A stretch of DNA of 64,000 nucleotides from Anaeramoeba flamelloides (Eukaryota; Metamonada; Anaeramoebidae): assembly GCA_027625915.1 (NCBI GenBank), contig JANTQA010000026.1, positions 372,001-436,000 of the forward strand, in the 5' to 3' direction. The notes beneath the pieces are model-generated. The model ran no database searches. It was not told the DNA's origin and saw nothing but the letters and a program-made list of their open reading frames with translations. The first letter of the stretch is position 1. Each line of letters starts with the position of its first letter. The translations under genes and the position numbers were made by a program. Below, one piece after another: positions 55,319-64,000 of the stretch.

Positions 55319-58300
55319 ATGCTTACAAATTACCCTTTTTTATTCTTTTTTCTTCTATTGAATTTTTCAGCCCTTTGCTTCCAGCTTCAGATTCAAAACA
55401 AAAAACCAAATGAAAAAGAAGACCAAAACACGCCACTAGTTTCCGATTTCCCCTTGTATTCAATCGAAAAAAACAGACTAATTTTTTTGATTAACGACAA
55501 GATTGAAATCAAGATGGAGTTGCTAAATGCAAATTTTGAAGAAGAAAAAGAAAAAAGCGTCTTAATTCAAGAGAAAAATGAACAAATAAGAAAAAGAACC
55601 TTTCAAACGGGGATGTTGGGTATCTCGTTAAATTTGTATGAACAAGAAAATTGCACAAGATTGATCAAAAGTGAGTTTGAACTTGAAAAAGGAAGCCTAT
55701 TCAAGAAAATCAGATGGAAGGTAATAAACAAGGACATTTCTATCAGGCACAATAAGCACAAAGGAACTCTTGAATTTGTAAATGAGAAAAACCAAGTGCT
55801 TTTGGAGGAAAGCCAACCAATAATTTATTCCCAAATGGGAAATCAAAAACACTTCTCGATGAAAAATCAAAAAGCACAAGCACAAGCACGAGCACAAAAG
55901 AAATTTCAGAAACAGACACAAACACCAACACAGCCACATGAAACTTTAACAAAAACCATACCACTAAACAGTGAATATCGAATTTTCACAAAGCACAATC
56001 ACAAGTTTCGTAAAATTGGCCAAGAAAAAGGAAAAAACAAAATATTTGGTTTTTGGATATCCGATCAAAATTTCAACCAAAATTTGCCATTAGTAATCGA
56101 TCCAAGTTATCGAACATATCTAGGTGGTAACGTAACCGAGAACGATTCACGAATAGCATCGGACTCAAAACAAAGGACTTTTATTGTCGGAGTAACAACA
56201 TCTTACAATTTCCCTACATTTCCAGATGATGTATACCAAAAAGAATCCACTTGCGAAGGACTTTATATAATGCTATTTGATCAAAATCGACATTTCTTAT
56301 GGTCAACTTTCTTTTCGTCTCCGAAAATTTCACTCACCTTTCCGAAAATTAAAGTTTCAAAATTAACAGACGATCCAATTATTTTAGTTGACTCCCTTGA
56401 TTATTTAGATATAAATTCCTTGCCTGTCTTTGAGAACTCTTATCAAAAGAACTGTTCGTCTATTGAATATGGCTATAGTTTTAAAATGAATCAAGACGGA
56501 TCAGATTTGGTGTGGTCTACCCTGCTTTGTGGTTCGGGGTATACCAAGGCCATAGATTTTGTGCTTAGTAGCAAACCTGAAAACTTGATAATTTTGGTGC
56601 GTGTCAGTGGTGGTACGTTCCCCCCTAATCCAAACTACACGCCCACTGGAACTCCGTACGTTCTTTGTAAATTCGACAATCAAGCTGAACAATTATTAAA
56701 TTCTCGTTTGTTTTTTGATACGTCAAAAGTCATTATCCATTCATTGATATTACTCAAGGGAACAAGTACAAGCACAATTACCAACAAAATTAATAATCAA
56801 TTTAATACAAACAAGAATAAGAATAATCACAAGAGCAAATCGAAACAAGAGAATTTACAACCTGGAAAGCAAATGGAAATAAAGGAAGAATCAGAAGAGG
56901 AAGAAAAAATTTTTCTTGGGGGCCATGCACACGAGATACATCCTAATTCAACTTCAAATAACCTTTGTAAACAAATAAATTGTTCAATTGAAATGGAGGG
57001 TGAAACTTGTGTTATACTGAGAATTGATGAAAAGAGTTTTGCCACAGAAATATTTGAAATCTTTAGTTTCGATAGCACTTCTAACTGCAAAGAAATTTAT
57101 GCAGTTGGAAATTCCATTTGGTCAAGTACCAAAATCCAGGTAGACTACAATGGTACCCATGGAATTACAACGCCAGGGGCATTTCGGACGGCATCAGATT
57201 ATAGAAAAATACATACTATCCCTTCCCCTGATTTATTTACTATAATCTATGAAATTGATTATAATCTCTCAAACTTTCTTTATATTTCCGCCTTATTCCC
57301 CATTAATAAAGATAATAGCTCTTTATATATTACTAATACAGAAAATACCAGATTTATAACAAACAAACAAAATAACCAATTAGTAATAGCTGCCATGGGC
57401 TTTTATAGTGATGATATTTTAAATACTCACAATTATGGTAACCAAACAGTTATTTTCAATTTTGAAATTGGAAAAAATGAAAATGAAAATGAAAATGAAA
57501 TTAATTATACACAATTAAATTTTATTGGAATGATTACAGATGAATTTCAGGCTTTAGATATAATATTTAATAATGAATTATCTTATGGGTATGGATCTGA
57601 ATCTGAATCTGAATCCGAATCTGGATCTGGATCTGGATCTGGATCCGGATCTGGGTCATATGATATGATAGTTGTGGGATATGTAAACCCTGATATTACC
57701 ACTTTTGGGCCGACGGATAATGCATTTATAAAAACAAAGCCTGGCGATTATGATACTACTTTAGTAATATATGAGAACTGCTTGCCTGGGCTTTATGGAA
57801 ACATGTTCACGGAATGTCAAAAATGTGAATCGGGAACTGTGTCGAGTGAAATCAATTCCCTGCAATGCTCGAGCTGCGAATCAGGGTTTATTTCATCATC
57901 GAATATTAACCCTAATCAAACAAGTTGCATAAAATGCCCACTCGGGGCAAACTGCTTAGGGAAGGATTTATGCCAAAAGGGGTATGATTCGAAATCTCTT
58001 TGCGTGCAATGTGTCAAAGAAGACTATTTTATGAATTCGTTAGATTGCATCAAATGTGCAAATTTGAAGGTTCGATGGATAACTATTGTTTTTTCAATAA
58101 TTTTCATATTAATTTCAATAATTTTAATTTTGTATTCCGTGAATTCAAACAATTATTTCATTTGGCCAACTTTTGTAATTTTTTCAATTCAATTATCTTG
58201 TGTAATTATTTTAAGAAAATCAGATCGAATATCAAATTCTACAAATTCAGTTTTGCTTCCATTCGTTTCCATATTTTTATTTGATTGGGAAATGGTCTTT

Positions 58301-59344
58301 AATTTGGGCTGCAATTCACAGGGGGGTTATATTTATAGACTATTATCATTAATGATCAGTCCTTTAATTTTATTTGCAATTTTTTTAATCTTTTCTTTTT
58401 ACAAAAAAAAAATCCTCTCATCTATTATCAAATTGAAAATTTATTTTGGCCTGATCAGCAAATTCTTTGTTGTTCCCTCTTTAATTTACTTTATTATTTC
58501 CTTACAGTCATTCGAAAATTCACTTGGAGAAGTAGTGTCTTCTCAACAGCCAGATATTTTAATTGATTCAAGTGATTACAAAAAAATTTTAATATTATCA
58601 GTATCATTGTTATTAATCTTTGTTATCATTATACCCTTGATTGGTTTATTTATCTTGATCAAAACAATGAAAATATTTAATAAAGGTGAAACACTGAAAT
58701 TCATTTTTATTAAAACTTATGACTGGATTTGGAAAAGCTGGAAAAATACTAGAATATGGTGGTCTATCCCTCAATATCTGTTCCTGGTTATATTTTGTCT
58801 TTTATTAGGGCTAATCAATTCAAACAGCGCGCAAGTCATCTCTTTATTTGTTATTTCGTTCGTTTTTATCATATCAATTTTAATATTCCGCCCTTATTAT
58901 ACTTCATCTAATACACGATTTTCCCATAATGAATTATATTCTATTGTTATGATTATGCTCCCAAATACCTTCTTATCTTTATTTATTTCAAGACTAAATT
59001 ATCTTTTCTTCTCTGTCCTTTTGGTTGGTACTTTGATAATATTATCATTTGCAATTAAATTACATCGCAATTATTTATTAAATAATACATTCAATAATAA
59101 AAATTCCAATTTGGAATTGAGTAATATCCAAGATTATAATAAAGTTGATGAACATTCAGATGATAATATCAATAACAGTGATTCAGATTATTTAAAGAAA
59201 AGTAATCATGAAAATGATAGTTTTGATTCAAGTGATAACAATATTTCAGAAGAAAATAAAGAAAACCTTGAAACATTTCAAGAAAACAATATTGATAATA
59301 ATGAACAGGATAAACAACCAGATAGTGATGAGAATAGTGATTAA
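55319..59344 (+). CDS. Secreted beta-propeller / Cys-rich / polytopic membrane protein
   Basis: 1,341 residues, single exon. A signal peptide (LTNYPFLFFFLLLNFSALCF) opens a large extracellular part. Residues about 45-265 resemble the DUF7948 domain that precedes SBBP propellers, ending LPLVIDPSYRTYLGG. Residues about 270-810 carry weak SBBP-type blades, the clearest being VGVTTSYNFPTFPDDVYQ, broken by a Lys/Asn insert near 485-525 and a Ser-Glu/Ser-Gly repeat near 760-780. Residues about 819-914 hold some 16 cysteines in CxxC and GCC2/GCC3-like (ephrin-receptor/TNFR-like) spacing. About nine to ten membrane helices fill 915-1255. The region ILIFRPYYTSSNTRFSHNELYSI near the end recalls the TRP/polycystin-like C-terminal region of other protist receptors. 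An acidic Asn-rich tail closes the protein. A cell-surface sensor or channel-like role is likely, and the ligand is unknown. DUF7948/SBBP modules are commonest in bacteria, so ancient transfer of that part is possible. Confidence 0.82.
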   Translation: MLTNYPFLFFFLLLNFSALCFQLQIQNKKPNEKEDQNTPLVSDFPLYSIEKNRLIFLINDKIEIKMELLNANFEEEKEKSVLIQEKNEQIRKRTFQTGMLGISLNLYEQENCTRLIKSEFELEKGSLFKKIRWKVINKDISIRHNKHKGTLEFVNEKNQVLLEESQPIIYSQMGNQKHFSMKNQKAQAQARAQKKFQKQTQTPTQPHETLTKTIPLNSEYRIFTKHNHKFRKIGQEKGKNKIFGFWISDQNFNQNLPLVIDPSYRTYLGGNVTENDSRIASDSKQRTFIVGVTTSYNFPTFPDDVYQKESTCEGLYIMLFDQNRHFLWSTFFSSPKISLTFPKIKVSKLTDDPIILVDSLDYLDINSLPVFENSYQKNCSSIEYGYSFKMNQDGSDLVWSTLLCGSGYTKAIDFVLSSKPENLIILVRVSGGTFPPNPNYTPTGTPYVLCKFDNQAEQLLNSRLFFDTSKVIIHSLILLKGTSTSTITNKINNQFNTNKNKNNHKSKSKQENLQPGKQMEIKEESEEEEKIFLGGHAHEIHPNSTSNNLCKQINCSIEMEGETCVILRIDEKSFATEIFEIFSFDSTSNCKEIYAVGNSIWSSTKIQVDYNGTHGITTPGAFRTASDYRKIHTIPSPDLFTIIYEIDYNLSNFLYISALFPINKDNSSLYITNTENTRFITNKQNNQLVIAAMGFYSDDILNTHNYGNQTVIFNFEIGKNENENENEINYTQLNFIGMITDEFQALDIIFNNELSYGYGSESESESESGSGSGSGSGSGSYDMIVVGYVNPDITTFGPTDNAFIKTKPGDYDTTLVIYENCLPGLYGNMFTECQKCESGTVSSEINSLQCSSCESGFISSSNINPNQTSCIKCPLGANCLGKDLCQKGYDSKSLCVQCVKEDYFMNSLDCIKCANLKVRWITIVFSIIFILISIILILYSVNSNNYFIWPTFVIFSIQLSCVIILRKSDRISNSTNSVLLPFVSIFLFDWEMVFNLGCNSQGGYIYRLLSLMISPLILFAIFLIFSFYKKKILSSIIKLKIYFGLISKFFVVPSLIYFIISLQSFENSLGEVVSSQQPDILIDSSDYKKILILSVSLLLIFVIIIPLIGLFILIKTMKIFNKGETLKFIFIKTYDWIWKSWKNTRIWWSIPQYLFLVIFCLLLGLINSNSAQVISLFVISFVFIISILIFRPYYTSSNTRFSHNELYSIVMIMLPNTFLSLFISRLNYLFFSVLLVGTLIILSFAIKLHRNYLLNNTFNNKNSNLELSNIQDYNKVDEHSDDNINNSDSDYLKKSNHENDSFDSSDNNISEENKENLETFQENNIDNNEQDKQPDSDENSD

Positions 59345-59388
59345 ATATTAACAATTTTATTTTATTTTATTTTTTAATTTTTGTAATA

Positions 59389-59421
<33 letters not shown>

Positions 59422-61014
59422 CACTTAGAATCACAAATAGAATATTTTTCTTTGAAATGAAATTTATAATTTGAATTGTTATGAAAAGATTCAAAGATAT
59501 CGAATTTATAGATAGATATCTTAGAAAGAAAATTTTATAATTAAAAAATTGTATAGATACCTTCAATAAAAAATTGCTCTAAAAATATTTTCAACATTTT
59601 TAAAAATTTTTCTTATCTTATTGTGATTTAATTATTGTTTATTGGAAATTTATTCATAAAATATTTTGTTTTTTTTTAGAAAAGTTTTCTTAAACATCAA
59701 CAACTTTCAAGTTATAATGATTAAGGAATTAGCATAACCATAAATTTCTCTATAATCAAAGTATGTTGTAATTGGGTGTAAATGATATTAGTGCACCATG
59801 GCTCAAATAGTTCTAAAAAATCTATTATAAATCTTATTGCACAACAAATTATTATATTTTTTACTAAGGATCACAATTAAAAAAGTTTCATTTTGAAAAA
59901 AATTTTTTTAATTCCTTTTCCAAATCTAAAAATAGAAACCCAAAATACAGTATTCTGGTATTTAATAATTTTGATTTAGAACTTCCAAAAGTAACTATTT
60001 TTTTGATTTTTTAATTTCAAAGATTAACTTGATAATCATCAACATAAAGGCACACAGACAGATTATTTTTGTTTACTTTTGATAAAGCTACTTGTATCAT
60101 CAATATATTCCAATAATTTGAAAAATAATTTTCAAAAAAATTTAATATTAATTATTTAATTTTTAAATAAAAACAAATTTTTTAGTAACTAATCTAGATT
60201 TCGCCACAATTTTAAGAAAGATATTTTGTGACTTTGAAGTCTGAATATTGATAATTCAACCTTTAAATTTATTGCGAAATTCAGATTTTATTTTGAAATT
60301 GTTGGGTTTTTTACTAATATAAGGATCACTTTTAATTGATGAGATCAACAAATATTACTAATTGACTAATCAATTTTTTAGAGACATTTGAACAATGTAG
60401 AACCAATGTGATTAGGTACAATAACGGTATACTTTAATCCTAGACTTCTCAATGGTCGACGCTAATCGCTTAAAACACATCATTTTTAACTTAAAATTTT
60501 TTTAGGGTTCTTTGCACCACAAAATGGCAATTTTTTTTTTTTTTAATAAATAATTTATTTGTTTTAGAAAATATTTTACAATCACAAATAAAATTTGTTT
60601 TTTCTGTTGATTTTTATTCAAGGTAAATATATATTTTTGATTCGAAATTATAAAATTTAAAAAAATTTAAATTAAATTTGAAAAAAACTATTATTTTTTT
60701 TTCATTGTAAAATTTGGCAATTATTTGAACAATTTTTTTACAAAATTTATATCTTTTGTCTAATAGTTCGAGTCAGATTAATAATAGATAATTTTTTTTA
60801 TTAGTTTAAATGTTTTTTAATTTTTGAGTTTTTAAAATATAGATACAAAAGAAACAATTTACTTTTATAAATAGACCTTAGATAAATTAAATATTTCGAA
60901 AGATCACAATTAATATAGATAGGAAAACTCAATTTTCACAAAGATTTTTTTCAAATTTTTACAATTCAAAAAAAAAAAAAAAAACAATCAAATTCTTGGT
61001 TTCGAAGATTATTT
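59345..61014. other. Gene-free spacer with (TA)n microsatellite
   Basis: A TATATA microsatellite lies at 59385-59420 just after the gene's stop, the same position relative to the stop as in TAF1 (38463). The remainder is AT-rich with no supported feature. Confidence 0.5.
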
Positions 61015-62450
61015 TTGTTATCTTTGAATAATATCGAAAAATTAAATACCATTAATTTAGTTATTCATTTGATAATTGTTTTAATTTTTGTGGAATTTCT
61101 TAATATAAACTCTTTTTTAGTAAATATGGTTCAGTTTTTATTGGGATTAACAAAACACATTCTCAGTATTTTGTTTAATATTCTTCTCAAAATAAACTTT
61201 CAATTTGTTAGTAATGCTTATTTTTCTTATTTTTTGCAGGTGTTTTTTTTTTCTTTATCTTCTTTCTTTTTTTTAAAAAAAAAAATGATTTGGAAAAAAA
61301 ATGTTCAAAAGTCAAAATTAACATTAGGAGAATTACCGGTATGTAATTACTTTTAAGGCTGTAAGTAAAATTTTCCAATTCTGAGTAACATCAGTTATGG
61401 GATACTTTATTTTTCAAATCGTTTCTTGAAACTTATCTTTTAATATTTATATAAACATTAGAGTCAAATCTATACAAGTGTAATATATTTATAGACTAAT
61501 TAAAATATTGGAAATCCAAAAAAATGAAAAGAATAATCAAGAAAAAAATTAAAATATCATTTATTCCTTAATCTTATTTGTGTAATTTGATTAATCATTC
61601 TTCACTTGATTTTATTTTTAATTCTAAAAGGAAAAAAATTTACATTATAAATTTTTGAGAAAATAATTACTTCCTCTTTCAAAAGAATTCCACAATGAAT
61701 TTTAATACGATTTTCATTTAATTGTTCTAATTGTGGTTCAGAAAATAAACATTGCATTTTATGACACTTTTTTATAAATATAGCTTTATTGGGTGTATTT
61801 GTTTTATTTTTTAATTATTTATTTTCATCTAAATTAAAAATCACAAAATAATCCTAAATTATACTTTCATTTTTTCCCAATTTTTCTTTTTATTTGGGTG
61901 AACATTTTTTTTAATTACTTTTTAATTTCGAGAATTCAAACCATTTATTATAATCTTGGGAACAGTAACCCTTTTTTTGGATTTCTTTGATGAAAATATT
62001 TGATAAACTAATTTTGAAAATAAATTTGTAAAAAAATATTAAAATAATAATAAATTGGAATGGGGGGGGGGGGGGATCCAAGGCCATAAATTGTTAGGAT
62101 TCATACAAATTAAGAAGAGAAAAGAACTAATCTTCGAAAATAGGTTTTTATCGCTTTTTTATTCTATTTTATTGGTTACAAAAAATTTATCTGGAAACGT
62201 GATCTTTCTTTTTTTGCAGTCTAAAAGGCAAATATTCATTTAAAATTCACTATTTCTGATTTCTATTTTTTTTATTTATTTATTCTATAATGAAAAACAA
62301 GAATTAACATAAACACCTTTTTAGATCCAAAACTGAATTTAAAAAAACCAAAATTTCAAATCAAAAATATTGTTCTCATAAAATTGAAAGATTTAACACT
62401 GAATTTATTTTTGTTATTTTCTTTTTCAAAAAAGTGCAATGGTAGGTATT
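61015..62450 (+). repeat. Long copy of dispersed repeat R2
   Basis: The 5' part (61140-61350) matches 31140-31370. The 3' part (61355-62330) matches 17716-18720 in the BEACH intron. The tail matches 44200-44460. This is the most complete copy in the window and helps define the family as at least 1.2-1.4 kb. The open frame at 61015-61356 lies inside it and shows hydrophobic composition only. Confidence 0.65.
62062..62075 (+). repeat. G14 homopolymer
   Basis: Fourteen consecutive G in a very AT-rich setting, inside R2 at the point where the related copy at 18440 reads AATGGTGG. It is a local expansion, followed by the only GGATCCAAGGCC-like GC patch around. Confidence 0.9.
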
Positions 62451-62514
62451 TTGGTTTCAAAGATTCAATATCCCAATTACACTCATTTTTTTTTTTTTAA
62501 TTAAAGATTGATAT

Positions 62515-62712
62515 ACAGTCAGTTCCACCTTTAAGATACCAACGGCAACGAAATTTAAGGCACAATAAAAATCTCAAATTAAGACTCAAAATTCAGTTTC
62601 TAGTAAAATAAATTGTAAAAAAAAAATTTACAAATTTTGTGTCTTAATTTGAGATTTTTTTGTGCCTTAAATTTCGTTGAAAGTTTGTTCCTTAAAAGTG
62701 GAACGGACTATG
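62515..62712. mobile_element. Tc1/mariner-like palindromic MITE
   Basis: About 200 bases that are nearly all inverted repeat. The left end is TACAGTCAGTTCCACCTTTA. The right end, read inverted, is CATAGTCCGTTCCACTTTTA. Internal arms AAATTTAAGGCACAATAAAA and TTTTGTGCCTTAAATTT pair, as do TCTCAAATTAAGAC and GTCTTAATTTGAGA. The flanking TA and the CAGTC-type end are typical of Tc1/mariner MITEs. A diverged relative lies at 32455-32650. Non-coding. Confidence 0.8.
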
Positions 62713-64000
62713 AAAACTGTTATTTAATGTGAAATTCTTAAATTTAAATTTAATATTAATATTATTATTTCGAAAAGGGGGTAAATTAAAGAAAATTTTA
62801 TCAAATATAAAAGAGAAGAAGAAAAATAATGAAAATATTAATAAAAATTAATAATATCATTTAGGCTAACAAGTTCAAAACTATCTTCTATTTTTTATTT
62901 TTACATTTTTAAAAATTTTACAATATATTATTTTGATATATGTAAAAAATCAAAATAATTTCTCGGATTGTTTTTTTTCAGTTCATTCATAATATTATAT
63001 AAACTAAAAGAATTACAAAAAAATGATTTTCTTTTCAAAAATCTTTTTGGTGTATTTTTAAAACATTTATTGATTGAGTAAAAAGTATATTAGCTATAAT
63101 TATAAGTTATATTGATAAAGTTTTCTTACATTTAATTTTTGAATTTTAAATTTCATATTCTATGTATTTCAAAGAATTTTTTTTGAGTCATAAGTTTCAC
63201 AAAAATAATTTTCAAGTTGGATACAAAAAGGAAAAACTGAATTATTATCAAAAATTGAGAAATTCATGGAATAACAAAATGTAAGGTGGGATGGATAAAA
63301 CAACTTTTTGAGAAAAATTACCTTTAGAATCGAAAGCGACAAACACTGACACCTTGTTGAGAATTTATAATATCTTTTTTCTTCCAAAGTCATTTAGTTT
63401 TGAAGGTTTGAAATTTTCATATCAAATCATAAAGGGGCTTATTGAAAAATTTCGGAATTATATTTTTGTTATTTTCTGGTTTGGTAAATATTTGCTAAAA
63501 ATATGACAAATTGTTGTGTAAACAATAAAATGAACCAATATTCCAATTCTCTAAATGAAAGATTATATTTTTGAATAAATAAACTTTCTTAAATTGACAA
63601 AAACTGACTAATTTAGGCAAATACAATTTTCATTTGGATTGTTGGGTGTACAAATCCTCAAAACCCTTTCCACAGCAAACTCAATCTCAATTTGTCTTGT
63701 AACTAACCATTAGGTTTCGATAGAAACAATAAAACAGAAAAAATTTACTAAAAGAAAATAAACCAAATTTTCAGGGTACTCAGTAAATGTAAAACTGTGT
63801 TCAAAATTTCAAACAGAATAAATTCAATGATCAAATACTAGTTTGCTAACTTCTATTCAAGAAAAAACGAAAAGAACAAGAAAAGAAAAAGAAAGTTACA
63901 AAACAATTTTAAAAAGAATTTTTCTGATTTCTGAAGAGAAAAATGGAACAATTCAAATAAATCAATGGTCAAAAATCATAGACACTTGATCTTCAAAAGT
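62713..64000. other. Terminal spacer; possible first exon on the minus strand
   Basis: At 63393 the minus strand starts MTLEEKRYYKFSTRCQCLSL, running to a plausible donor AAAG|GTAATTTTTC near 63321. It could be a first exon, but I found no partner exons downstream of it. The rest is AT-rich sequence without a supported feature. Confidence 0.2.

Noticed and set aside
61015-61356. 113-codon hydrophobic open frame
   Set aside because: It lies in dispersed repeat R2. The matching copy at 31140-31370 does not keep a frame.

Overview
The window is very AT-rich eukaryotic DNA. It has long homopolymer tracts, Asn/Lys/Gln/Glu-rich low-complexity protein segments, short GT-AG introns with poly-T before the acceptor, and well-spaced genes on both strands. 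The gene set (ALFY-type BEACH protein, TAF1, Rho-like G protein, DHHC transferase, THH1/TOM1-like and Wntless-like membrane proteins, a beta-propeller/Cys-rich/polytopic receptor) points to a free-living amoeboid protist. An Anaeramoeba-like lineage is my best guess from this style and content; that is inference, not proof. The standard stop codons work for every gene except one in-frame TGA.

Layout. 69-2358: a 5'-truncated LINE on the minus strand with an intact 16-bp target-site duplication. 2.6-3.3 kb: a foldback repeat. 4.85-5.74 kb (-): a DHHC protein with an altered zinc core. 5.8-10 kb: gene-free, with repeats. 10.07-11.48 kb (-): a three-exon THH1/TOM1/TOM3-like seven-helix protein. 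11.7-15.2 kb: gene-free. 15.19-30.66 kb (+): a roughly 3,550-residue WDFY3/ALFY-like BEACH gene with a 4.45-kb repeat-filled first intron. 30.7-33.5 kb: repeats. 33.50-38.45 kb (+): intronless TAF1. 38.5-40.7 kb: repeats, a LINE fragment and a tRNA-like block. 40.77-46.59 kb (-): a four-exon Wntless/TMEM181-like gene with a 4.14-kb repeat-filled intron. 47.5-49.4 kb: a large inverted pair of repeats. 50.5-51.4 kb (+): a degenerate Rho-like G protein. 51.4-55.3 kb: gene-free. 55.32-59.34 kb (+): a secreted-domain/polytopic membrane protein. 59.3-64 kb: repeats, including a Tc1/mariner-like MITE.

The genes do not form an operon or a pathway cluster. Five of the seven encode membrane or membrane-traffic proteins, which may be chance. 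The most informative points are: (1) several non-autonomous repeat families shared between gene deserts and the two giant introns; (2) a repeat whose end is a back-to-back splice acceptor and donor; (3) a Rho-family protein that has lost its nucleotide-handling motifs; (4) an otherwise intact BEACH gene carrying one in-frame TGA and one single-base frame change; (5) a Wntless-like intron whose first 300 bases still read like a second copy of the membrane domain. I found no CRISPR, no convincing rRNA or functional tRNA gene, and no LTR element.
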